DNA from: Erythrobasidium yunnanense
Taxonomy: Eukaryota > Basidiomycota > Cystobasidiomycetes > Erythrobasidiales > Erythrobasidiaceae
NCBI GenBank assembly: GCA_001600175.1
Contig: BCJC01000005.1
Coordinates: 1,654,471 to 1,718,470, forward strand
Reading direction: 5' to 3'
DNA: 64,000 nucleotides
In this document: in pieces, positions 1 to 9,525 of the stretch
How the letters are laid out: each line of letters opens with the position of its first letter
How positions within the stretch are numbered: position 1 is the first letter of the stretch
Notes under the pieces: generated by a model
Seen by the model: the letters and a program-made list of their open reading frames with translations, nothing else
The model's database searches: none
Told to the model about the DNA's origin: nothing
Program-made: the position numbers and the translations under genes

Positions 1-1660
1 CACCTCCCAGGGTGCCGGCGTAGCTGTCAAGATGTGCACTGGTGACAACGTCCTTACTGCTCGATCCATCGCTACCCAATGCGGTATCTTCACTCCCGGT
101 GGACTCATCATGGAAGGTCCTGCTTTCCGTGCCCTTTCCAAGTCCGAGAAGCGCACTATCGCTCCCCGACTTCAAGTCCTCGCTCGTTCTTCCCCTGCCG
201 ATAAGCAGGATCTCGTTGATGCCCTCAAGAGCTTGGGAGAAGTAGTTGGTGTCACTGGTGACGGTGCCAACGATGCACCCGCTCTCAAGCACGCCAATGT
301 CGGTTTCGCAATGGGTATCGCCGGTACTGAGGTCGCCAAGGAAGCTTCCGACATCATCCTCATGGACGACAACTTTGCAAGCATCGTCACTGCCATCTCA
401 TGGGGACGATGTGTCAATGACTCTGTCAAGAAGTTCTTGCAATTCCAGATCTCCGTCAACATCACTGCCGTACTCCTCACCTACATCACTGCTGTCTCAT
501 CCAACGAGGAAGAATCCGTTCTCACTGCCGGTAAGCTTTTCTGCGCTGATCTGATTAATATCACTCTTGCTTACTGATGTAATGTTACAGTCCAACTGCT
601 GTGGGTCAACTTGATCATGGACACCTTCGCTGCTTTGGCTCTCGCTACCGACCCTGCCGATCCCGAGAACTTAAAGCGAAAGCCAGACAAGAAGCTTGCT
701 CCGCTCATCTCCGCAGACATGTGGAAGATGATTATCGGACAGTCTATCTTCCAGCTCACCGTCGCTCTTGTTCTTCACTTCAAGGGAGCCGACATCCTCG
801 GATATGGCCCTACCGACAGAGTCGACATCCAGATTCAGCAGGAAGCCTACTTGAAGACTCTTATCTTCAACCAGTTTGTCTTCTGCCAGATCTTCAACAT
901 GCTCAACGCCAGAAAGCTCGATAGAACTCTCAATATTCTCCGAGGTGTCTACAAGAACTACTACTTCTTGACCATCTGGGCAATCATGATTGGTGGTCAG
1001 GCTCTTATCGTCAATGTCGGTGGATCTGCCTTCCAGGTCACTCGTATCCCAGGCAACCTATGGGCCATCTCCATCATCATCGGTATGGTCTCATTGCCAG
1101 TCGGTGTCATCGTCCGTCTTCTCCCCACCGCACCATTCGAGCGCTTCTTGATCCGCTACAAGCTTCTCCCTGACCCCAACGCACTCCCTACCACCGACCC
1201 CAGTGCCGACGATGACAACGAGAAGTCTGGTCTCGAGAAGCTCGGTGAAAACTTGGCTGTCTACTCCAAGTTCCGCGGAGGACGTGTCAACGCACACAAC
1301 CTCATCAAGCGCAAGAACAAGGCAAAGAAGCTCGACGAGAAGGAGGTCTTCCCTACTTCCCTCATGGCCATGGTACCCTCTATGATCATGGCTATGCCTG
1401 GTGCAGGTGGTCAGCAACTCATGTCCGGTGCACTCGGCAACCCTGCCGGCATGCAGCCTTCCGCATCTTCTGAGCATCTATACCGCGGCGAGCCAGCTGT
1501 GCATGGCGAGACTTCACCAAGTGATCCTATTGCACAGCGCTTCCCTGGTGCAGGCATGGATCGCTCTTCCGGCCCTAACTTGACTGTTCCTGCAACCGGC
1601 AGCAACGGTCTGGCACAAGTCAGAACGGGCGAATCCGACACCAAGTACTCCGTTCAGTAA
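1..1660 (+). CDS. PMC1: P-type Ca2+-ATPase, PMC1-like vacuolar calcium pump (3' part)
   Basis: C-terminal part of a type IIB Ca2+-ATPase, the family that pumps cytosolic Ca2+ into the fungal vacuole. The frame is open from base 2 at the left edge, so the N-terminus, the DKTGT phosphorylation site and the first membrane helices lie outside the window. Visible are VKMCTGDNVLTA, the hinge motif GDGANDAPAL (about 255-290) and the M5-M10 membrane region with LLWVNLIMDTFAALALA, whose Asn and Asp bind Ca2+ in this family. A hydrophilic Gly/Ser-rich tail of about 130 residues follows. A 60-bp intron at 531-590 (GTAAGC to ACAG) restores the VQLLWVN helix; exons are <1-530 and 591-1660. The last 20 kDa looks regulatory and poorly conserved. 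Function is from the family; the vacuolar rather than Golgi location is inferred. Confidence 0.93.
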
Positions 1661-2297
1661 CCGCGGAGGCACTCCATCCCTAAAACAAAGCCTCATGTAT
1701 CATATACACATGTAACACTTCAACCTTCCCATTCGTTCAGCATTCGAGGTCTTTTAGAGGCGACCTCTTCTCCAAAACTCGCATCAGACCACAGTCACAG
1801 AAGTACACGCACCGCACTACTCTCCTATCTCGACACCTTAATCAATGGACAGCAGCCAGACATCCTGCTTCTCCTATCCTCCTCATCCCCGACTATCGTT
1901 ATGATTTGGCTTGGCACGTCCTGTTGTACTTGTAGTGAGGTGATAGAGCGTAGTTTCAGCCGCACCAGGAGATGTTGTATGCTTTACTACAATAGACAAA
2001 GAGTCTAAAACACAGTCATGCCCAGGTTTCGCGACCTTCTTACTACGAGCTTCTTCTTCGCGCTTGGAAGGAATTCTAGCTTCTGCGCCCAGTCTTCCCT
2101 TGCACCTCGCTTTACGATCCGCAACGTGTATCGCTGTCTTACATGCTGTGTTCCGCCCTTCTTGCATCGCTTTTTCTGATGCTTCTCGAGTGTTGGCGGG
2201 CGGTCCGTGTTCCTGTCCGAATTTGACTTTCTCTGGGCTTGTCGGAAAAGAGTGGTCTGTTTCTTCTACAACTTTTTGGATACAACAAGTAGCAAAT
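1661..2297. other. Intergenic, promoter side of ILV5
   Basis: Between the Ca2+-ATPase stop and the ILV5 start. I see only 3' UTR/promoter-like sequence. A 162-codon antisense frame overlaps it and the ILV5 transit peptide but has no family features. Confidence 0.5.
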
Positions 2298-3876
2298 ATG
2301 GCCTCCCGTACTGCATCTACCGCTATCGCTCGAAGCATCGCTCGCTCAGCCAGCGCAAGCTCAAAACGCACTTTTTCAAGCGTCGCTACTCGAGCTGCCC
2401 GTCCTTCAGCGCGCCAGGCTCAGGCTGCCGTTTCAGCTGCGTTCGCTGCCGTCAGTCTGCAAGACAATCTCGTAGAAATCGCGAAACAAATGCTGAAATC
2501 GCTGTGATAATGCCAGCCAAAAAGAGGAGTCAAGACCCTCGACTTTGCTGGAACCAAAGAGACCGTCTTTGAGCGAGCAGACTGGCCTGTTTCAAAGCTC
2601 CAGGAGTACTTCAAGGACGACACCTTGGCCCTCATCGGTTACGGCTCCCAGGGTAAGCTCGTTATGCCCAAATTTCAGGCTCGCATATGAACTGACAGAA
2701 CACGTTCGCAACAGGTCATGGACAGGGTCTCAATGCTCGTGATCAGGGTCTCAACGTAATCGTCGGTGTCCGAAAGGATGGCGAGAGCTGGAAGATGGCC
2801 CTCGAAGACGGATGGGTGAGCTGGCAGCGAGTCTGTAGCTTCGTACACGCGGTTGATGCTGTGCAATCAGGTACCTGGCAAGACTCTCTTCCCTATCGAG
2901 GAGGCTCTCGAGAAGGGTACCATCATCATGAACCTGCTCTCCGACGCTGCCCAGTCGCAGACCTGGTCGCAAATCGCTCCCTACATCAAGAAGGGCAAGA
3001 CTCTCTACTTCTCTCATGGATTCTCCGTCGTCTTCAAGGACGACACCGGTGTTGTCCCACCCAAGGATGTAGATGTCATCCTTGCTGCACCAAAAGGTTC
3101 CGGAAGGACCGTCCGAACCCTCTTCAAGGAGGGCCGCGGTATCAACGCTTCCGTAGCTGTCTTCCAAGATGTCACTGGAAAAGCTCAGGAGAAGGCTGTC
3201 GCCCTCTCAATGGGTATCGGCTGCGGTTACGCATACGAGACGACCTTCGAGAAGGAGGTCTACTCCGATCTCTACGGAGAGCGTGGTGTCCTCATGGGAG
3301 GTATCCGTAAGTACTACAAGTCAATCCTGTCGTAAAGTCTTACTGAAGCATGCCACAGAGGGAATGTTCTTGGCTCAGTACCAGGTCCTCCGCGAGAACG
3401 GCCACACACCCTCCGAGGCTTTCAACGAGACTGTCGAAGAGGCCACTCAATCTCTCTTCCCTCTCATCGGCGCAAAGGGTATGGACTACATGTACGCTGC
3501 ATGCTCGACTACCGCTAGACGAGGAGCTCTCGGTACGTGAACCCGCCTGTCAAGATAATAACGACTTACAGCTAATGACATTTAACAATGCAGACTGGGC
3601 GCCCAAGTTCTACAAGGCCAACTTGCCTGTCTTCAAGGACCTTTACGCTTCCGTCCGGGATGGTACCGAGACCCGCCGTTCTCTAGAGGTGAGCTTCGAA
3701 TCCTCTTACTACTCTAAGGCTCATTATACTGATAATACACTTATATGAAGTTCAACGGCCGACCTACCTACAACGCTGACCTCCGCAAAGAGCTCGATGA
3801 GATTGATGCTCAGGAGATCTGGAGAGCAGGAAAGACCGTCCGCTCGCTCAGACCTGATTCAAAAGACGATGCATAA
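2298..3876 (+). CDS. ILV5: Ketol-acid reductoisomerase, mitochondrial
   Basis: Acetohydroxyacid reductoisomerase, the second common step of valine, leucine and isoleucine synthesis, acting in mitochondria with NADPH and Mg2+. Seven exons (2298-2450, 2517-2652, 2715-2815, 2871-3306, 3359-3532, 3594-3688, 3751-3876) give 406 aa. Residues 1-51 are an Ala/Ser/Arg-rich transit peptide. Exon 2 starts the conserved GVKTLDFAGTKE block, followed by the NADPH fold LIGYGSQGHGQGLNARDQGL, VGVRKDG, the substrate loop YFSHGFS and the knotted C-terminal domain with FNETVEEATQSLFPLIG. The GYGSQG motif is split by an intron after the first base of its last Gly codon. ATG 2298 is chosen because it starts the targeting peptide; the frame upstream of it does not resemble the family. 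The length and all motifs fit a working enzyme. Confidence 0.96.
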
Positions 3877-4454
3877 GCCCTCTCTGTGCTTTCTGTTGTC
3901 ACCCCTTCTTCCCCTGTCCTTCTCAATAGACTCACGAAGTTACGACAGGCGTTGTTCCAGAAGGCCCCAAAGGCCAAGGGCCCAGCCCGGGCAATGCATC
4001 TATACGAGTGAGAACGTCCCAAACCAGATTCATCTCTACCGTGGACCAACCTAATAAGATCGATTGACTAAAAGCATGCCGATACGACTTGAGCAAGTAC
4101 AACAACAACGAGAGCTTATTAGCCCCGACCGGTCAGATTGTACCGCTTCGACAATCAGGCTAGGGCTCTCCTATATAACAGCTGGCAGAGCGAGATCTCT
4201 TTCTTCTGCTTGTGACATATGCAAGAAACAGTGTTCTGCTCAAACTGCAACAATATCGAGCCAGTGCTTTCCCATATATCAGCTGGCAGGTTAATCATTC
4301 ATTTTTCTGCTTGTAGCACCCGTCAGAAACAGTATCTTACTCAGACTGCATTCTGATCTTGCTAAACAACACTGCTGCCGGCATATCAGAACATCTGCTT
4401 AAATGGCACCTTCTATGACACTTCATGAATTGAAACCGACTATAGGATTTCCAA
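3877..4454. other. Convergent intergenic region between ILV5 and the dehydratase gene
   Basis: Holds the 3' ends of two convergent genes. It has no coding signal but contains a diverged tandem direct repeat at 4171-4357, listed separately. Confidence 0.5.
4171..4357. repeat. Imperfect tandem direct repeat, about 86-88 bp unit, two copies
   Basis: Copy 1 (about 4171-4258) and copy 2 (about 4272-4357) share, in the same order, an ATATAWCAGCTGGCAG block, a TTTCTGCTTGT block, an AGAAACAGT block and an ACTGCA block. The intervening bases differ. The copies lie in the same direction, about 100 bp apart. A weaker third trace (CATATCAGAACATCTGCTT) follows near 4380. I do not recognise the element; it is not coding. 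Confidence 0.6.
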
Positions 4455-6332
4455 TCACCATTCTCGGATGCCTGAGAGAAATGAAATTGTCAGAAAGGTG
4501 ATCCCTCGCAAAGATGTAGACTCACCTCCGTCTGCTCCTCTAAAGACTAGAAACAAGAATTGCAAGGTAAGTCATTGTAGCGTAATCGGGTGCAAGAGCA
4601 GACCTACCTGGATTCCGCCATGAGAAGTCCTTGTGCTCCTCCGCACATTTTCTAACCAGTTCTTCGTTGATGCGAATACCAAGTCCTGGTTCCGTGAGCA
4701 GATCGATCATGCCCTCCTTGACTGTAAAGACTTCTGAATTCTCGAGGTATGTGAATAGATCGAAATCTTTATCGTTGTAGTGCAGTATATACGGAATGCT
4801 AAGTCAGCCAGGGGTATGATCATGATAGGGAAGAGAGACTTATTCTTCCATGACATTTCGCAGCTGTAAAACAATTACAGACATCAGCAGAGCGAACAGG
4901 GAAGGGCATGATAACCTACATTACGAAGTTCAAGCAATTGAACCCAAGCTGAAGACTTGCCGCAAAAGCGATAGGTCCCAATGGGCAATGAGGTGCGAAC
5001 GCGATATCATACGTTTCTGCCATGTTGGCGATACGCTTGGTCTCGGAGATACCGCCAGAATGCGCAATATCAGGCTGGATGATATCTATACAGCCAGCTT
5101 CAAAGTACGGTCGGCAATCTTGCCTGGTCAGAAGACGCTCTCCAAGGGCGATCGGGATGGTAGTTTGGGCATATAGTTTCTTGAGCTCTTCGATCTGCTG
5201 AGGTAGAAGAGGTTCTTCAATGAAGAGAGGCTTGTGAGGTTCCAGTCCTCTTGCTAATTGCTTGGCCAGCGTTTTGTGCACACGTCCATGGAAGTCGAGC
5301 CCGACATCGATGCCGATCTAGAAATCATGTCAGAATATGTATGATAAATAAATGCAGAAGAGACTCACCGACTTCACATCAGCGCAGCGTTGAATAGTGG
5401 CTTCCAGAGCATGCGGCGAGTCAAGCCAGGCAAGCTGTCAATCTAATCTCAGTATACAGCTAGCGGATCTTCGACATTTGTACGTACTGATTCGACTGCA
5501 TTCATTTTGACGGCCGTAAAACCCATAGCCTTCCGTTGCTTCGCTTGCTCTAGAACATCCGATGGTCTATCCCCTCCGATCCAGCCATATACTGTACACA
5601 GGTAATAATCAGTCAGATCAGCAAGACCAATATGGTATGTACGAGTCTGTGAATATCGATTGCCTACCAGGTGCGCGCGTTCTGACTTTTCCGCCCAAAA
5701 GCTGCCAGACAGGCACTCCGAGGGTCTTGCCTAGAACAATCAATTATCAGGAGAGTATAGCATCTCATGTTGACAAAGCTTCTCACCTTTGATGTCCCAT
5801 AATGCAATGTCTACATGCGGCTGCTTCAGCCTGAGGCAAGTATCTGGAGAACGGCATAACTCACCTAAACCAGATAAAGCGCTCATGAGAACAGGTCCAG
5901 AACGGTAGAAGCGATGCCTAAAGGCGGTCTGATAGATGTCTTCGATGTTGCTAGCATCCCAGCCGATGAAGCGCTCTCGAAAATCGACAAAAGCTCCCTC
6001 GACGGCTTCCGAATGGCCTGCAACAAGTGTTTCAGCCCATATTCTTGTGATTAGATGGTTTATGAGCACTTACCTTCTAGCGTAGCTTCACCCCATCCGA
6101 CAAAACCTTTCTCAGTCTCTACACGCACGAAAAGCCAACGCGGCTTCACACGGAAATGTTCAATGCTTTTGATAGGGTCGACAGAGGGGTCTGGAGTGCC
6201 AGCGACATGTTTTGGTGGTTGCAGACCTTTGAGATAGATATCTGTATCGGAAAAGTGAACTTGGCCAAAAACGCCGTCTCTCGCAGAGACGGTGGGTTGT
6301 GTAGTCTGCATCTTGACAGTCTCAGTGGGCAT
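4455..6332 (-). CDS. Enolase-superfamily sugar-acid dehydratase (galactonate dehydratase-like)
   Basis: Mandelate racemase/muconate lactonizing enzyme family member closest in feel to D-galactonate dehydratase, which turns an aldonate into a 2-keto-3-deoxy acid. Eleven exons (6332-6074, 6017-5865, 5810-5787, 5730-5668, 5591-5488, 5434-5369, 5317-4920, 4863-4840, 4798-4608, 4546-4526, 4471-4455) sum to 439 aa. Seen: KPRWLFVRVET and GWGEATLEGHSEAV, DIALWDIKG, the catalytic-strand block AVKMNAVES, the metal-ligand strands GIDVGLDFHGRVH, FIEEPLLP and ALGERL, the general-base region PHCPLGPIAFAAS, and the C-terminal WRNPVFRGADGGIREW. The 54-bp intron 5811-5864 has no stop and is a multiple of three, so retention would add 18 residues. 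The 41-bp intron 4799-4839 is unusually short and less certain. The gene is head-to-head with the SDR gene, which suggests a shared pathway. The exact substrate is inferred only. Confidence 0.88.
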
Positions 6333-6596
6333 AATGGACAATGTTAGCTGAAGGAGCAGATGTAGGGAGATGTCGCAATGAGCGAAGAAGACGGCTACTC
6401 AAGCAAGAGCGCGTACCCACGGCGTCTTTCGCTAACCGGGGTCACGTGACTTAACGAGCGGCCTGAAGGCGGCTTTTTACGGTTTCTTCGAAGGTCTTCT
6501 TGGGAGTGAGACATCCTTTCGTCTGAATGATAGAAGACACCAGCAGCCTTCATACTTCACTACCATCTCCTGTTTCATCCGTCTTGAAGTCCAGCC
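6333..6596. promoter_or_regulatory. Shared divergent promoter of dehydratase and SDR genes
   Basis: This 264-bp stretch separates two divergently transcribed start codons, so both promoters must lie here. It contains a perfect palindromic E-box (6441-6450) and a GGCCTGAAGGCGGC element that resembles the CGG triplets used by fungal zinc-cluster factors. An ATAGAAGAC word near the SDR start recurs in the other divergent promoter of this cluster (9304-9525). Confidence 0.6.
6441..6450. promoter_or_regulatory. Palindromic E-box GTCACGTGAC
   Basis: Ten-base perfect palindrome around CACGTG. The core is known to bind bHLH factors of the Cbf1/Pho4/USF type in fungi. It sits roughly mid-way between the dehydratase and SDR start codons. 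Binding is not shown by sequence alone. Confidence 0.45.
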
Positions 6597-7734
6597 ATGT
6601 CCAGCTACCTCGAATCCCTCTTCAGCCTGAAAGGCAAGACAGCGCTATGTACTGGCGGTACGAGAGGCATCGGGAAGAATATGGCAGAAGCACTTGCGAA
6701 AGCTGGCGCAGACGTTATCTTGATCCAAGTGAGCTTGGTCGCGAGTCGCTGAATATGTCGTGCTTTTGCTGACCGCAACTCGCAGAGAAACACGAGTAAC
6801 ACCGAGACGCGGGATGCCATCAGAGCTCTAGGACGCAGATCAGAAATCGTAGTATGCGATTTGGCGAATGCTGCCGAAGTCAAGCAAGTCGTCAAGAAAG
6901 TGACTGGCCCAAAATCGGATGGCGGACTGGGAGAGACGCTGGACATCCTGATCAATTGTGGAGGTATTCAAAGGCGGTATGTGTGTCCGGTAGAAGGCTT
7001 GTGTATCCAGACTGACCTTTGTTCAACAGGACACCAGCTGAGAATTTCCCTGATCAGGATTGGGACGAAGTTCTGCAAGTCAACCTCAATACCTGCTTCA
7101 CATTAGCACGCGATGCTGGAAGACATATGTTGGAGTCGCGAGGTGGTGTCTCTGGCGAAGAGGCAAAGCCCGAAGGCGCAGCCGAAGCCAATCCAAGAGG
7201 TCGCGGCAAGATTGTCAACATCGCTTCTCTGGTTTCGTACCAAGGCGGTCTGACTGTAAGCAAATACCTATTCCGCGTGTATGAAGCGACATCTGACAAT
7301 GTAAGCTGGTACGCAGGTGCCTGCATATGCCGCTGCAAAAGTAAGCCACAGTCTAGATAAGCTCTTAAATCGAGCCTCATGACTGATACTCCTTCCAAAT
7401 CATAGCATGGTATCCTCGGCCTGACTAAAGCGCTTTCCAACGAGTGGGTATCGAAAGGCGTGAACGTGAATGCCATTGCACCGGGCTACATAGCGACCGA
7501 CATGAACACTGCTCTCATCGACAACCCTGTCAGATCACGTCAAATTATGGAGGTAAGTTCGATCCGACATTACCGAAGAAAGCAGCTAACGCCTTGAGCT
7601 CTTAGCGCATTCCTGCCCAAAGATGGGGAAGTCCGCAAGACTTCGAGGGTTTGGTAGTCTTCTTATGTAGTGCTGGAAGTGACTATATCAGCGGCGAGTG
7701 TGTAGTCTGTGATGGCGGATGGATGGCAAGGTAA
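6597..7734 (+). CDS. Short-chain dehydrogenase/reductase, KduD/2-deoxygluconate-dehydrogenase-like
   Basis: Classical SDR, 282 aa from six exons (6597-6728, 6786-6976, 7030-7255, 7317-7340, 7406-7552, 7606-7734). Seen: the NAD(P) motif TGGTRGIGK (about residues 19-27), the LINCGG strand, [12 protein letters not shown] with the catalytic Ser, the Y-x3-K pair in [17 protein letters not shown], the INAIAPGY-type block ([14 protein letters not shown]) and the C-terminal [15 protein letters not shown]. This pattern matches enzymes acting on 2-keto-3-deoxy or 5-keto sugar acids. The catalytic Tyr and Lys lie alone in a 24-nt in-frame exon. There is a 40-residue insertion rich in Gly/Glu/Ala before VNIAS. 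Its divergent pairing with an aldonate dehydratase-like gene suggests that it oxidises or reduces that enzyme's product; this is inference. Confidence 0.9.
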
Positions 7735-8032
7735 TTCCGATGCCAGCTTTGGTGAATACATGCCACGCCGTCGTATATATTATTGCTTATACATCACAGT
7801 AGATCAGCAATACAGTAATGAGCATATCATTCCTCTATGTCTCGAGAAATGTCTAAGTTGCACACTTCCTTGTTCTTCCAGCTTGAATCACCCAGCATGT
7901 CTAAGAAACCTCGTTACTGTATATGAACGATTTGTATTGCCTTGGGGGTGTTCACGATTGCTCTACAAAGTTGCGAACGGTAATCTATCCTACTGCGATC
8001 TACATGTACTCAACGAGGTAGACGTGAACTGT

Positions 8033-9303
8033 CTATGGAGGTGGGATACCATTTCTGAATCTCCAATCCAACGCAGATACTAGTGCGACGATAGTTTCCA
8101 GCGTTGGAGTCTTCAAGCCGAGTTCCTTTGCTTTTCGTAGTGGGAGCGCGACTATCGTCTCCACCTCCATGGGTCGCGAGTTGACAGCGTCCATGCACAT
8201 ACTGCTATAGATACCATTCTTGATCTGATCGCGGTCTATGAGACTCCTAAGGTATTCTTCCTCGACGTCGTGGCCAAGAGCCCTCGCGATCGAGTTCATC
8301 TCGTCAATGATAGCTTTGGCAACTATGTGTCCGGAATCAGAAGCTGCTAGGAACTTGTCTGTTCGACAGAGTGTGAGAGCAGTAAGGGTGTTCCAGCAGG
8401 CGTTCCTGCAGGGTCAAGTCAGTACGTACAGCATCGTCCAGCGAGCGTACCTACCAGATGGTCTTCTTCCACCTCCAGAGATCTATCGAAGGCACCAGAT
8501 CTACTTCCGTGCCGCCGGATCTGAGTAAATCTACGAAGTGGTTGAGGCGCTTCTCTTCTAGACTGCGGTCGATGTTCTTGCTGAAATGGGCCCCGAATTG
8601 CATAGTCTCATTGAACTTGTGCTGTGACAGCAAGAATATCAGTCTAATTTCTGGATCTGGCTGTCTCTCCAGACTTACTACAATCGTGCCGGTCTTGGGT
8701 TGGTTAGCATTGACCCATGTCTATCGGAGCCTCGTCAGCCAGTGTGATTGAGTATACTACGGGACTTGAAGCTCACTACGCCTGAAAGAACAGTATTGTT
8801 CGGATACTCGGCCTGGAAGGGTTCTTCGATACCGACACCATTCTGGATGAGAACGATCGTCGTAGTTTTGCCAATGACTGGCGCTAATTGCCTGGGAACG
8901 GAAGGATCGCAGAAGACGGCTTTGTGCGTGCAGACAATGTAGCTGAAGTTTACGCCTTGAAGACTTGGGTCGCTCGGTGACGATACGGCTGAAAATCCTT
9001 AAGCATTAGTATTCATGTTCGCGAACTGTTATGCTGGGTAATGGGTGACCATTGTGAAACTTGTAGCCTTCCGTATTGCCATACTTCTCAGACTGGTAAT
9101 CGAGGCCTCTTTCCTTGACTTGCTGATAATTGGACCGAGCAGCGACAGTTACACGCGTATTGGGAGCTTTGCTGAGGATGTAAGCATAGACGGCGCCTGT
9201 CAGACCAAACAAAGCATCAGTACAAGCTCACGTTGACGCGACGCCCTTCTTGCAACAGACCGACTCCGCCTAGCCCAAAGAGCAGGATATCTTCAGAAGC
9301 CAT
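8033..9303 (-). CDS. Ketopantoate reductase (ApbA/PanE) family protein
   Basis: Member of the 2-dehydropantoate 2-reductase family, 330 aa from six exons (9303-9261, 9196-9050, 8997-8777, 8720-8679, 8621-8455, 8405-8033). The N-terminal Rossmann motif is ILLFGLGGVGAVYAY (residues 5-19), with the first intron inside the Gly codon. Further on are FSYIVCTHKAV, IVLIQNGVGIEE, the helical C-terminal domain LWRWKKTIWNACWNTLTAL and MNSIARALGH, and the PMEVE motif that in PanE contributes to substrate binding. The family makes pantoate for coenzyme A, but fungi carry several paralogues of unknown substrate. The gene is embedded in an oxidoreductase cluster and head-to-head with a polyol dehydrogenase-like gene, so a catabolic 2-keto-acid substrate is as likely as pantoate. 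Confidence 0.87.
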
Positions 9304-9525
9304 AGTTGTTCAGTAGGTGAGAGTGTTACTGTACGTAGAAGCAGCATCCGAGTTCTCATAGAAGACGCCGTCACTTCGACAGGTCTGGTGCTAAGATCCC
9401 GCAATTAGCCGGCGGTTAAGAACGGCTTCGACGCCAAAAACATACTTGGCCTGGCTTCTTCGCTTTGCAAGGTCACACATCACATCCATCTATCCAATCC
9501 ATATCGACAATACACATACTATACA
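9304..9525. promoter_or_regulatory. Shared divergent promoter of KPR-like and MDR genes
   Basis: This 222-bp spacer lies between divergent start codons. It contains CGG/CCG triplets (GCCGGCGG and ACGGCTTCGACGCC) and the word ATAGAAGACGCC, close to ATAGAAGACACC in the dehydratase/SDR promoter. The sharing is suggestive only. Confidence 0.5.

Noticed and set aside
1883-2371. 162-codon antisense frame over the ILV5 start
   Set aside because: Overlaps the transit peptide of a certain gene, has no domain features, and its composition is explained by the complement of the ILV5 leader.
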